Source: Closterium sp. NIES-65
Lineage: Eukaryota; Streptophyta; Zygnematophyceae; Desmidiales; Closteriaceae
Direction of reading: 5' to 3'
Length of the DNA stretch: 64,000 nt
Assembly (NCBI GenBank): GCA_948144175.1
Contig: CANXME010002006.1
Coordinates: forward strand, 558,001 to 622,000
Shown: in pieces, positions 21,590 through 32,753 of the stretch
How the letters are laid out: each line of letters begins with the position of its first letter
Numbering within the stretch: the stretch's first letter is position 1
Notes under the pieces: generated by a model
What the model saw: the letters and a program-made list of their open reading frames with translations, nothing else
What the model was told of the DNA's origin: nothing
Database searches by the model: none
Translations under genes and position numbers: made by a program

Positions 21590-22275
21590 CGTACCGGTTC
21601 CGTTGTTACCGCGCCTAGTACCGAGCCTAGCGCCCTCTCCCCCGTCGCTTAGCGCCCTTTCTCCCCGTCGCCTAGCGCCCTTTCCCCCCCCCCCCCCCGT
21701 CGCGTCGCGCCCTTTCCCCCCGTCGCATAGCGCTCTTTCCCCCCGTCGCGTCGCGCCCGTTCCCCCCGTCACGTCGTGCCCGCCCTTTCCCCCCCGTCCC
21801 GTCGCCCTGTCCCGTCGCGTCGCCCTGCCCCGTCCCGTCGCCCTGCCCCGTCGCGTCGCCCTGCCCCGTCCCGTCACCCTGCCCCGTCCCGTCGCCCTGC
21901 CCCGTCGCGTCGCCCTGCCCCGTCCCGTCGCCCTGCCCCGTCGCGTCGCCCTGCCCCGTCCCGTCACCCTGCCCCGTCGCGTCGCCCTGCCCCGTCGCGT
22001 CGCCCTGCCCCGTCCCGTCACCCTGCCCCATCGCGCCGCCCTGCCCCGTCGCGTCGCCCTGTCCCGTCCCTACGCCCTGGCCCGTCGCCCTACCCTACGC
22101 CCTGGCCCATCGCCCTACCCTACGCCCTGGCCCGTCGCCCTACCCTACGCCCTGGCCCGTCGCCCTACCCTACGCCCTGGCCCGTCGCCCTACCCTACGC
22201 CCTGGCCCGTCGCCCTACCCTACGCCCTAGCCCGTCGCCCTACCCTACGCCCTGGCCCGTCGCCCTAGCCCGCTC
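21590..22275 (+). repeat. Copia-B leader tandem repeats
   Basis: Two blocks. About 21650-22065: short units such as CCCCGTCGCGTCGCCCTG. About 22069-22265: a 24-bp unit (CCTACGCCCTGGCCCGTCGC plus CCTA) repeated about eight times. The open frames on both strands come from the repeat, so no gene is called. Confidence 0.85.
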
Positions 22276-22368
22276 TTCCGCTGCGACTGAGTCCCCTTCC
22301 CACCTGAACCCTAATTTGCCTCTTCTCCCCGGTTGTTACTCGCCTGTTCGTTCGCGTTAGTTCTCACT

Positions 22369-25300
22369 ATGGCGACTCCGCGAGTTCTTCGTTTCAACGC
22401 TGACGGTAGACCACTTGACTTTTCCGTCTGGCTTCTTCGCGCTCGCCATCTGTTAGAGAGTCAGGTCCAGGGGGGCGAGACCCTCTGGTCGCACGCTACT
22501 GGTGACCTCCCCGAGCCCCCCGAGCCTACAGCTTTAGGCTCTGCCCCTGACGACGCTGCTACGGCTCGCTTTGCCCGTCAGCGCGCTGACCGGACGGCTT
22601 GGACGTCGCGTGACGCTGCGGCCTGCATCGCACTCAGCAGCCTCCTCCCTGAGTCAGAGGAGGTCCACTTTACTCAGGTTCGCACCGCTGCTGCGTACCT
22701 CACTGCGATTAAGGCCCGCTACTCTACTCCCGCTACTGTCTCTCTTGGCCGTCTTTTCCTCCCGTTCCTGTTTCCTGATCTCGCCTCGTTTGAGCGCTCT
22801 GCTGACTTGATCGCTCACCTCCGCTCGCTCGATGCTAGTTACCGCGCTGCTTGCACTGAGGCACAGCTTGCACTGCTTCCTCCCCCCATGGCGATTACTG
22901 TCTATTTCATCGCCACTAGCCTCCCTGACCGCCTAGCCTCCGTTCGTGACGCGCTTCTGCTGAAGCACCCTAGTGAGCTGACTATCGAGGTCCTTGAGTC
23001 TGCACTCAAGGACGTCGAGAGCAACCTTCGCTCGGTAGCTGCCGCCTCTGGTACTGTGTCCCCCCCACTCTTCCACGGGTGCACAGTCCCGCAGTTACCC
23101 ACCTTCACTGCCTCTCTCGCCACTGCCGCTACTGACGCGACTGCGGCTGCTGTTACGACTGCGTCGCGGTCCCGCGGCAAGGGGGGCAAGAAAGGTAGTT
23201 CTGGTGGAGGTGGAGGTGGAGGTAGCGGAGGTAGTGGGGGTGCTGTTGCGACTGGCGGTGGTGGGAGTGCAGCGTCTGGAGAGACCCCTCGTGCAGCGGC
23301 TGGTGACTCCACTGCGCCTGCTGGTGGCGGCGACCCCCGAGCTCGTCAGTCGCCTCCTGTACTGCCGACCCCGCTAGGTGGAGCAGCGGCGTGGTACCAG
23401 GCTCAGCGTCAGCAGCACCTTCAGCAGCAGCAGCAGCCCCTTTCCTCCCGCCAGCCTCAGCAGCAGCAGCGTCAGCAGTTGGCTCCGGGGTCGGGGCTGC
23501 GTCAGCCCCAGCGCGGTGCTTCTTACCCTCCCTGCACCTATCAGGTTCTGACAGGTCCTCGTCGGGGCCACCCTTGTGGCCGCTTTCACCCCCCTGGTCA
23601 GTGCTTTGCTCAGCTCACTGACACGGTCCGGTTGGCCTACGGGGTTGGCGGTCCTGCTCTTGACTGGCTTCCTCTGGTTCAGCGCTACGGCTCCGCTCTG
23701 TGGGGCATGTCTGCTGAGCAGTTAGTTGATCTGATTGGTGCTCCTCATGCTATGTATGCTGTTGTTGACTCTAGTGTTTCTGACTCTGTTTACTCTGGTG
23801 TTGTTAGCTTTGGTGCTAGTCTTGCTCAGTTGCCTGTTGCTAGTGTAGGTTCTTGTGTAGACTCTAGACCAGCGACTACCTCAGAGGACGCTTCGCTGTC
23901 GTTCACGCTGGACTCTGGAGCCTCACACTGCTTCTTCCGGGACAGCACGACACTTACACCACTTCCTGCGCCTGTTTCTGTGGCTTTGGCTGATCCCACT
24001 ACGGGACCAGTCACTGCACGTCACACTACCACTTTACCGTGTCCTGCTGCTCCCTCCGGGTCTCTCACTGGGTTTCACGTCCCCTCGTTCTCCCGGAACT
24101 TGGTGGGCGTGCGACCCCTCGTGAGTCAGCACGTGGGTGTGTGGTTTGAGCCTTCTGGAGAGACTGCGGTGTGTGTTGACGGAGACTCTTACCAGCCTCT
24201 TGCTACCTTTACTGCTGAGCCGGGCTCAGGTCTCTACACTCTTCACACTGGCCCGCGTGCGCCGCAGCAGCAGCCGCAGCAGCAGCAGCAGCCGCAGCCG
24301 CAGTAGCAGCAGCAGCAGCAGCTGCTGCACCAGCGGTCGCACCAGCAGCCGCCCCTACTGCCACTGCCCCCGGTTCCCCCCCCCGTTCGGGTCCCCGCGT
24401 CTCACCAGGTTGCTTCGTCCCCCCAGGTGTCTGTGTCGTGTCAGGTTCCTACGTCTGCTCCAGTCGCTGCGTCGTGCTCCTGCCGGTCGCTTGCCCACCC
24501 CACCGTTCTGTGGCACCACCGGATGGGGCACCCGTCCCTTCCTCGTCTGCGCGCTATGTCTAGTCAGCGTCTTGTCCTAGGCCTCCCACGTGTCTTGCCG
24601 TCGCTGCCGCCTTCGCTTGCGCCGCCGTGTGGTCCCTGCGTCGAGGGTCGGCTGCGCGCCGCCCCTCACTCCTCCTCCCTTCGTCCGGCCACCGAGCCTT
24701 TTGAGACGCTTCACTTGGACGTCTGGGGCCCCGCCCCTCGTCTAGGCCCTGAGCGTGAGCGCTACTTTCTGGTGGTCGTTGACGACTTCTCCCGCTACAC
24801 CACAGTGTTCCCTCTGGCGAAGAAGTCTGAGGTGACTTCTACGCTGATCAGGTGGTTGCTCACCACCGAGGACACTCGTGGTCGTCGTGTCAGCTGCCTC
24901 CACTCCGACCGTGGGGGTGAGTTTCGCTCCGGCATTCTCGCTGGATTCTGTCGCGAGCAGGGCATTCGTCAGTCCTGGACGCTTCCAGAGTCCCCACAGC
25001 AGAATGGGGTTGCTGAGCGCCGCATAGGCCTGGTCATGGAGATCGCCCGCACCTCCCTGACTCACGCCTGTGCCCCCCTTTTTCTGTGGCCCTACGCGGT
25101 CAGGTACGCCGCGCACCAGCTGAACCTCTGGCCACGTGTCTCTCGACCAGAGGTTTCACCGACAAGTCTTTGGACAGGGTCCCCTGGTGTTGCGTCGCGG
25201 TTTCGTGTCTGGGGGTGCTTGGCTCTTGTCCGCGACACCTCCGCGGACAAGCTCTCGCCTCGTGCCGTCCCCTGTGTCTTCCTTGGTTTCCCTGAGGACT

Positions 25301-28299
25301 CCTCTGACTTCACCTTTTACCACCCTCCCTCTCACCGGTTCTTTGACTCCCGTGACGTCTGTTTCGAGGAGTCCACTCCGTACTACGTCAGGTACCCCAG
25401 TCGAGGTCTCCAGGTTCCTCCTCCCCCCCTCTTCCTGACTGCCGCTCCCCCTCCTGTTCCCCCGGTACAGCCTCCCCCCCCTGGTCCAGCCCCGTCGGGT
25501 GTGTCCCACGCTACCCCTCCTCCTTCGGTAGCCTCTCCGGTACATCCTCCCTCCCCACAGTCCTCCTCGCAGCGTGCCGCAGGTGCTAGCTCTTGAGAGG
25601 TTGGTGCTGCGCCTGTTCCTGTACCGGTTTCTGGTTCTGGGGGTGGTGGAGTTGGAGCTGGAGTTGGAGCTGGAGTTGGAGCTGGAGTTGGCACTGGAGT
25701 TTCTGGTTCTGGGGGTGCTGGGGTTGGAGCTGGAGTTGGAGCTGGAGTTTCTGATTCTGGAGTTGGAGCTGACCCGGTGGGTGCAGAGGACTCTTGTCGT
25801 CCGGGAGCTGGTGCTGGTCGCGCGGACACTGGGGGTGAGAGTGCGCCTCCTTCGGGTTCTGGCGAGCCTGGGTCTGGAGCTGGTGTTAGTGCTGCCTCTA
25901 GGGGTGGTGCGCCTGATTCTTCGGGGGTGGACTCTGGAGCTACCGCTGCTTCGGACACTACTCCGCCCCCCCACCCCTACCCGACTAGGCACCAGGCTCG
26001 TGTTCGCCGTGCCCGTGACGAGCAGCTGGCGTTGGAGAGAGAGGAGAGGGAGTTACAGCGGCTGGAGGAGCAGCAGCAGCAGCTGGACCCGCAGGAGCAG
26101 CAGTCCCAGCAGCAGCCGCTTCCGCAGCAGCAGCAGTCGCAGCAGCAGCAGGAGCAGCCACTTCCTCCTCCTGTCTCGGGTCTTCGGACCCTTGGTCTCC
26201 CCTCCCCTTCTCCTCCCTCCTCCGCCTCTCCTCCTGTCTACGGTCCCACGTTTCCTCCGCCTGACTCCTCCCCCTCTGTTTTCTCCAGTTCTCCGCCTTT
26301 GTCCTCTCCTCCTCCGTCTTGTTCTTGGGCTACTCGTCGCTCCCCTCGTGCTCGTCACTCGTCTCCTGTTCCCTTCACTGACCTTCGTACTGCCTTACTT
26401 TGTTCTAGTCCACCTCGTCCGTCTCAGTCTGTGCTTCCGTCTCCTCCTGAGTCGGCCCTGACCGTGTCGCTCCCTGCTCCCGTCAATGACTAGTACCGCA
26501 CGTACCGTCCTGTTCTCTCTCGTGTTCTCGCCTCTCTTGTTACTCACCCTCGTGCCTCTGTGTCCTCTGTGTCCGCTCTTACTGCCGCAGTTACTGACTT
26601 TGCCTCTACCCGCCGCCTTGACTACGCCACCACGCTTGTGGCTGCTCCTCCTACCAGTCCTCTGGCCGTCGGGGGTGTGTCTGCCCTTGGCTGTGACGCC
26701 CTAGAGGACAGGCAGTTTGAGCTAGAGTTCCTGGCGGCCGCTTCCCCTCATCTCTGTGCCATGCTCCTCGCCCCTGAGGGTGACCCCGACGCCCTTGACA
26801 TTCCGACTCCTCGCACTTACGCTGAGGCAGTGTCAGGGCCTTGGGCCTCTCAGTGGAGAGCTGCCATGGACGCAGAGATGGCCTCCTACAGATCCACAGG
26901 CACCTACGTCGATGAGGTTCCCCCCCCTGGGGCGAACGTAGTCGACGGCATGTGGATCTACAGGGTGAAGCGGCCACCGGGATCTCCCCCGGTCTTCAAG
27001 GCGCGCTACGTGGCTAGAGGTTTCAGTCAGCGCGAGGGAGTTGACTTCTTTCAGACCTTCGCACCTACCCCGAAGATGACCACTCTTCGGGTGTTACTAC
27101 ACGTAGCAGCACAGAGAGACTACGAGTTACACTCTCTTGACTTCTCCACTGCTTTCCTTCAGGGCAGCCTACACGAGGAGGTCTGGTTGCGTCGTCCCTC
27201 GGCCTTCACTGGCACCTTCCCTCCTGGGACCCAGTGGAGGCTGAGGCGACCTGTTTACGGTCTTCGCCAGGCCCCTCGTGAGTGGCACGACACTCTGCGT
27301 TCTACCCTCTCTGACCTTGGGTTCCAGCCGTCTTCTGCCGACCCGTCGCTGTTCGTTCGTCGTGGCTCCACACCGTTCTTTGTTCTGGTTTACGTCGACG
27401 ACCTCGTTTTCGCCACTCCGGACAGGGTTGCTTTGGCAGACGTGAAGTCCGAACTGCAGAAGAGACACACGTGCACTGATCTTGGTGAGCTGCGCCACTA
27501 CCTTGGCCTGCAGATCACCAGGGACAGAGCCGCTCGCACCATTACACTCTCACAGTCACACATGGTGCAGCAGGTCCTTCAGCGGTTCGGGCTTCAGCAC
27601 TCCACCGTACAGCGCACACCTCTCGCTGTTGACCACAGACTCACTGGTCCCTTTCCTGACGAGCCGTTTGAGCCTAGTGGTCCCTACGCAGAGCTTGTGG
27701 GTTGCCTCATGTACCTGATGACTTGTACTCGCCCGGACCTCGCCTTCCCTCTCAGCATCCTTGCGCGCTTTGTTGCGCCAGGGAGACACCGTCCTGTTCA
27801 CTGGACGGCAGCTGTGAGGGTGGCGAAGTACCTAGCGACTACATCAGGCGTGGGGCTAGTTCTTGGAGGGCAGCAGTCTGTCGTACTCACTGGTCACTGT
27901 GACTCCTCTTACGCTGACGACGTTGAGACTCACAGGTCTACTCAGGGGTACTGTTTCAGTCTGGGTTCTGGAGCTGTTTCCTGGCGTTCCACGCGCTCCT
28001 CTTCTGTCTCGACCTCTACAGCTGAGGCTGAGATTTACGCTGGTGCCATGGCGGCACAGGAGTTGCGTTGGTTGACCTTCTTGCTCGCCGACCTTGGTGA
28101 GCGGCCGAGCTCTGCACCGACCTTGTTCACTGACAACAAGGCGTCGATCCTCCTCTGTCGTGAGCCGCGACTGGAGAGCAGAGTGAAGCACATTCACGTC
28201 AGGTACTTTCTTCTGCGAGAGTTGCAGAGACGTGGACAGGCTCGCTTCGAGTTTGTGGAGTCCAACCAACATCAATGGCATCATCATTCCTCATTTTGA
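22369..28299 (+). pseudogene. Copia-B gag-pol polyprotein (three nonsense codons, 3' truncated)
   Basis: One frame from ATG 22369 (MATPRVLRFNADG) to 28299 with no frameshift but stops at 24304 (TAG inside a CAG run), 25594 (TGA) and 26491 (TAG). Gag; Gly-rich linker (about 23200-23260); CX13CX3HX4C finger (about 23540-23610); protease TLDSGASHCFFRD (about 23910); GAG-pre-integrase HHRMGHPSLP with CGPC; integrase LHLDVWGP, HSDRGGEF, QQNGVAERR; RT YVDDLVFATPD (about 27390); RNase H GHCDSSYADD, STAEAEIYA and FTDNK. The normal C-terminus is replaced by NQHQWHHHSSF read from LTR sequence. The catalytic residues I can check are all present. Close relative of Copia-A and -D, clearly diverged. Confidence 0.93.
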
Positions 28300-28301
28300 C
28301 A
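28262..28301 (+). repeat. Copia-B 3' LTR remnant
   Basis: The last 40 bp of the LTR (CCAACCAACATCAATGGCAT onward), identical to 21466-21505 by eye, fused to the RNase H coding sequence. Confidence 0.9.
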
Positions 28302-28306
28302 GCTGG

Positions 28307-28744
28307 TGCTGCTTTGTACCCACTATGGTAGTTGCCATGAAACTGCCTCACTATACAACAGTAGCAGAGGGTGTAACCATTCAAACATATAACCTAGGTT
28401 TCCTCTTTCTAATCTAAGCTGCAACTTTAGTCACATCCAGTTTTACAGCATGGGTTCTGTGGGCTATGGATCAGATTGCTCCCTGCCTGAGCATGTCCAC
28501 CTTTTTCTTGCAGCAGTTCTAATGCACAACTATTGCAACCAACCTGTCCTAGTAACCATGGAATCTTGGATCAGTAGAATAGAATGGTAGTAGTAATCTG
28601 AATGGAATCAACAAAGCATGCATCATCTTGGCTTCTACGTACTTGAAGCAGAGTAATAACTGCAGCAGCAGCTGAGCCATGTTATTTTGTTATGGTGCAG
28701 GCACTGGCGATAAAATTGACTTCAGAGGTTTTCACATTGTTTTG
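28307..28744. other. Displaced ZNG1 3' flank and SCE1 3' UTR (convergent genes)
   Basis: About 440 bp of AT-richer, repeat-free sequence between Copia-B and the SCE1 stop. Before insertion it directly followed the ZNG1 stop, so it should contain the original polyadenylation signals of both convergent genes. I could not single out either signal. Confidence 0.5.
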
Positions 28745-29638
28745 TCAAATGAGAGAAGGGTATTGCTTTGCCTGCTCCTTCACCCTCTTTTTGTACTCCA
28801 CCGTGTCCTGAAAGAAAATCACCCAGCACAATCAAATCAGGTGTCAAAAGCAGCCATGCACATCATGCAAACAAATGATGTAGCTGAAGAAATTAACGGA
28901 CCTGCGTGAAGAGCTGGTAAGCATCAGTTTGAGCTGGATCGGCAGGGTTTGGCTGGTCAAGCAACTCTTGAATACCAACAAGAATTTGCTTCACAGAAAT
29001 AGCTGGTCTCCAGCCCTGAAGACGGAGAACAGAGACGCGGAAGAAAGAAAGAATAAGAGAGATAGAAAGAGGCAGGTAGCGGGGGAGGGGAAAGAAAGTG
29101 GAGGAAAAAAAAGTTTGCACAGACACAAGCGGCGCCGAACGAGAAGCAGCATGCTACTGCAAGAGATACTGACATAGTCTTCGTTGAGAATGCTGAGGCA
29201 CACCGTGCCTGACGGATAGACGTTCGGATGGAAAAAGCCTGGAGGGAACTTGCACTTTGGCGGCTTCGATGGGTAGTCTTCTGTAAAATGTATCGTCAGC
29301 GGATAATGGCCACCTTCCCAGTCCGTCTGCGATAAGGCGAGTGTTAGATGAATACTACGGGAGCAAAACAGAAACAGAAAGAGCTACTCGATATCTACTC
29401 ACGTCCTTCTTTCCAGGTATAACGCATTTCCATGTCATCATGTCTGTCGAGCCGTCATCTTTTGCCTCTGGTCTGGCGACAAATCCCTGCACGGTGTGAC
29501 AATAGTCCACGTGTCATCCTACGTAAACGCTCAAAACCGCATCTTGCGAGCATCAAGTCACTCACGACTCACGTGCGGATGGTTCTTCCGCCAAGCTTTT
29601 CGTTCTTCCGTCAGCCTACCCAAAGAGATCCCCGTCAT
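28745..29638 (-). CDS. SCE1: SUMO-conjugating enzyme E2 (UBC9/SCE1), 5 exons
   Basis: Exons on the minus strand: 29573-29638, 29403-29486, 29174-29326, 28902-29015, 28745-28807. Every junction is GT-AG and in frame. The product is 159 aa, the standard length. It accepts SUMO from the E1 and passes it to substrate lysines, mainly in the nucleus. The N-terminus ([22 protein letters not shown]) has the basic helix that binds SUMO and E1. The catalytic signature [17 protein letters not shown] places the active cysteine at residue 93, as in human UBC9. The plant-type NEDYGWRPA, the [12 protein letters not shown] segment and the C-terminus [18 protein letters not shown] are complete. No stops, frameshifts or exon copies, which contrasts with the neighbouring genes. 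Very likely functional. Confidence 0.97.
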
Positions 29639-30571
29639 GGAGTCGAAGTACGGCAAATATGTTTTTGGCCAGCGATTATACAAATAAGGCGGTCGTTCAA
29701 CGTCGAACGGTTCCTAGTGGCACACTATCTTAGAGCAGCGCTGACAGATTCGGGACAGGACGGGACTGCAGCTTTCTGTTGGTCGCAGTGATCCAGAGAG
29801 GTCTGACACCTCGAGAACTGAAGCGGGAAGAAAAGGAACCTGGCTTGATACACGCAGTTCGCTCGTTTGCTGGGTCGATAAGGCAAGTAAAGAAAGAAAC
29901 ATGGCATCATGCGATCATAATCCTTCAACATAGTTTTCCAAGCAAAATTCTTCATCACTAGAACCATGTCATATACTTCAGGCATCGGTGCCACAACTGA
30001 CAAAAACCAGAGGTTTTGAATTTTTTATGATTTGAGACAATCATCGTACAGTTTGAGCTTAGGCTCAAAGGGTTGTTAGAACAACACATAAACCTGACCT
30101 CTAGGGACGGGAACAAGAAATTGCTCAGATTTAGAAAGCTTGCTTTCTCTTACTTATCATTTGGCATCGTTCTCATTTCAACTGGCAAATTACAACATGC
30201 ACCTCGAGCTAGGAAGCAGAAGTGCTAGTACATGTTACTATACTGCGTATCAATCATTGTACTAGCGATTCCTCATGCTACTTGATGTCTATCATGCTAC
30301 AAGCTATCGATCTTCTCGTTCAAGCAGCGTCGATGATGCCCGTCAGTGTTGGGGCGGGGGGTGGGAGAGTTGCATGAGCCGTTGGAAAACGAGAGACGTG
30401 GGTGGAGGGAAATGAGCTCCAACCCACGATTTGTAGTTGGAGAAGGGCGTTTAGCGCGCTTCGACGATGCCAAAACATGCGTTACAAGCAGCTGCGCTTT
30501 CGAAATACGTAATTTTGAAAAACACTTCGTGTGTTTAAAAATTATAATATGTTGAAGCAACAAACCACACC
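29639..30571. other. Intergenic region between SCE1 and the DnaJ-type gene
   Basis: About 930 bp upstream of SCE1 (minus strand) and downstream of the DnaJ-type gene. It should hold the SCE1 promoter and 5' UTR and the other gene's 3' UTR. No ORF, repeat or RNA gene that I can support. Confidence 0.5.
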
Positions 30572-32263
30572 TTAATCGTCTACAGCACCACCATCAACGC
30601 CATCTGGAAATGTGACACATTTGTACACTTTACACTTCTGACAGAGCGTCATCCCCAGCTGCAAAGACCAAGAAAAGAAGTTCAGTGAACAGGTTACTGG
30701 AGAGAGGAAGTAAAATGGGGTAACACACAAGCAGCCTGGAAGAGGACGCCTCGCAGGTGCAGTTCAAACTGTTGCAAGGACAGAAGACTGGGTGCTGCTA
30801 GGCCTGTGTGTAGAAGCGTCAGAAGCTTACCATACACAAAAATATGCATGCAGTCACACACACTTGAGTTAACTCAGAACGAGGTGACTACATAGCCTAA
30901 CATAAAACCCACTGTTTGTAAAAACGGGCCAAGATGACCATACACACGAAGATACATGCAGTCTCACACAGACTAGCATGCAGAGGCATGTACATATACA
31001 CACACGTCCCCTCATCTCTCTCCTGCCAACCCCTTCCTTCCCTTAACCCACCAAACCCTCCAAACCACACACAGCCACACGGACTCACGGCGTAGCAGCC
31101 AGGGCAGCGGCGGAAGAGGCGTTTGTTGACCTTCACGTTCACCCTCTCCCCCTGGCACACCTCACACTGCAGCCAGCCCTGGCCGCTGCAGTCCGGGCAT
31201 GGAATAGTGGAGCTGGAGAGAACAGCCTGGGAAACAGCAGGCGTTGGGAGTAAAGAGGCAGAGGGGAGGATGCGGTGTTTGTTGACTTCACTGTGTGACC
31301 CTCACGTTCACTCGCTGCCCCTCGCACACACACCTCGCACTGCAGCCAGCCAGCCAGCCAGCCCTGGCCGCTGCATTCCGGGCATGGAATAGTGAGGCTG
31401 GGGAGAACAGCCTGGGAAGTACCAGGCGTTGGGAGTAAAGGGGGGGAGGGAGAAGGCAAGAAAGAAAGAGGCGTTTGCTGATTTCATTGTGACTGCACGT
31501 TGACCCGCTGCTCCTGGCATACCTCGCACTGCCCCCAGCCCTGGCCGCTGCAGTCCGGGCATGGGATGGACGGGCTGGGGAGAAGCGCCTGGGCGACAGC
31601 AGGCGCTGGGAATCAGAAGGGGGAAGAGAGAACAGGAGGAGGGCACAGGGAATGGTAGGGCTTTGGGGTGGAGACTGAGGATGGGGAAGGGAGGAACAGG
31701 TGAGCTGGAAGGGATGCCTCGGTAAGCAACAACCATCAGCGACGTGTGCTTCTGCCAATGCAGCAAAACTGACGTTGGAAGTGTACGATTGGACTTTATA
31801 TGAAGTGTACATGTATTGGTGGTCCATAGACCGTGTAACATAACGTGGTGGTGGTTAATGGTGGTGGTGAAGCATGATCTCGTGCTTCCAGGGTCAACGG
31901 AGTCAACGGCGGCGATGCAACAGATGCATCAGACGCACGAAACCTTGGGGCGCGCGCCTCAAAACTTTAAGCAGGTGAATCGGAAATCGGGAATGCACTA
32001 ACCTCTGAGGTAGACGATGACGATGACGACGCGGCCAGTACGACGTTTCGCGTGGAATCAGCTACTGGAAATGTGGAAGATGGTCGTCGGAGAGAGGAGG
32101 ACCGGCGGCGTAACCGTCCTTGGAGGGTATTGGTTGACGTAACGAGCTTGTGACCAGAGAGCGGTTGGGAAGCTCCTGATGCGGATCGGACAGCCGTTCT
32201 GTGTGCAGCAGCGCAACCTACGGCGGCTGGGACGGCGGAATGCGGAGCGAGAAGAGAGGTCAT
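30572..32263 (-). CDS. Small Cys-rich DnaJ-type zinc-finger protein, probably plastid-targeted
   Basis: Exons: 32003-32263, 31089-31226, 30572-30658, all joining in phase 0 with GT-AG introns; 161 aa. Residues 1-87 are rich in Ser, Arg and Ala with few acids (MTSLLAPHSAVPAAVG), a typical plastid transit peptide. The mature part has four CXXC pairs: CPDCSGQGW, CEVCQGE, CPGCYA, LCQKCKVYKC. This matches the zinc-finger domain of DnaJ proteins without a J domain, the class that includes plant BSD2-like chaperones. Such proteins bind two zinc ions and assist folding or assembly of plastid proteins; the client here is unknown. Two non-spliceable copies of exon 2 lie in intron 1. The start at 32263 is the first ATG of an open exon; upstream exons cannot be excluded. 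Confidence 0.75.
31306..31588 (-). repeat. DnaJ-type gene exon 2 echoes (two copies upstream in transcription)
   Basis: Copies at about 31490-31588 and 31306-31411 repeat the acceptor side of exon 2 (CCCAG then GCGCTTCTCCCC or GCTGTTCTCCCC) and the zinc-finger codons for IPCPDC/ECSGQGW and CEVC. The second copy has extra GGCT units adding LAGWLAGW. Neither ends at a good donor. The true exon at 31089-31226 is the only one with both sites. Confidence 0.85.
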
Positions 32264-32743
32264 GGTTGACGGGTGACCAGTTCAGGCGAATCGAGACTAA
32301 ACGAGGTCGATGAGACGAAACAGCCGCGAAGAGACTAAACCGTAGCGAGCGACGAGCCAGAACGCGAGCTCGGGAAAATTGAATGGCACGATAGCGACGC
32401 CAGCCTCCGAGGCCACGTCGAGCCTCTTTTCCCGCCAAATCCGCGTCCTCCGCACCACCTCGTAAGCCAGCAACTAACTAAACACACACCGCCTGCTAAA
32501 TGGCAGCAGGAGGAAACGTGGAGTGTTCCTCCTATTATGCTTCATTGGACACCAACTTGCGGCGACTACTATAAGGCGATGATATTGTACAACTGTAGGA
32601 AAAGCCTACTTATATCATTTGGTCCCAATTTGTAAAACGCGTACCCCGTCACTTCTGCTCTCTTCGCTCCACCAACCCGACGTGTCCGTCGCTGCTGATT
32701 GGCGTTCGCAACCCACGAGCGTAACGACGAGCCTGCTGTCTGT
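32264..32743. other. Upstream region of the DnaJ-type gene
   Basis: About 480 bp 5' of the minus-strand gene up to the foldback element. Presumed promoter and 5' UTR. No other feature seen. Confidence 0.45.
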
Positions 32744-32753
32744 CCGCTGCCTT

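Larger units (their letters stand above)
20949..28301 (+). mobile_element. Copia-B: LTR retrotransposon in the ZNG1 3' UTR
   Basis: Starts at TGTCAAATG (20949) and ends at TTTTGACA (28301), flanked by a perfect 5-bp target duplication GCTGG (20944-20948, 28302-28306). The insertion lies 18 bp after the ZNG1 stop, in the same orientation as the gene. The 5' LTR (110 bp net) is split by a solo LTR at 20968-21409. At the 3' side the RNase H frame runs straight into the last 40 bp of the LTR, so the end of pol, the 3' UTR, the polypurine tract and most of the 3' LTR are missing. Because the target duplicates are intact, the loss was internal. Confidence 0.92.

Noticed and set aside
2513-26493. 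Alternative genetic code with TAG as glutamine
   Set aside because: Many TAGs replace Gln, but TAG and TAA also end host genes (ZNG1 20930, RopGAP 45390), some lost codons were not Gln (TAC to TAA at 6797), and TGA stops occur too. Decay explains it better.
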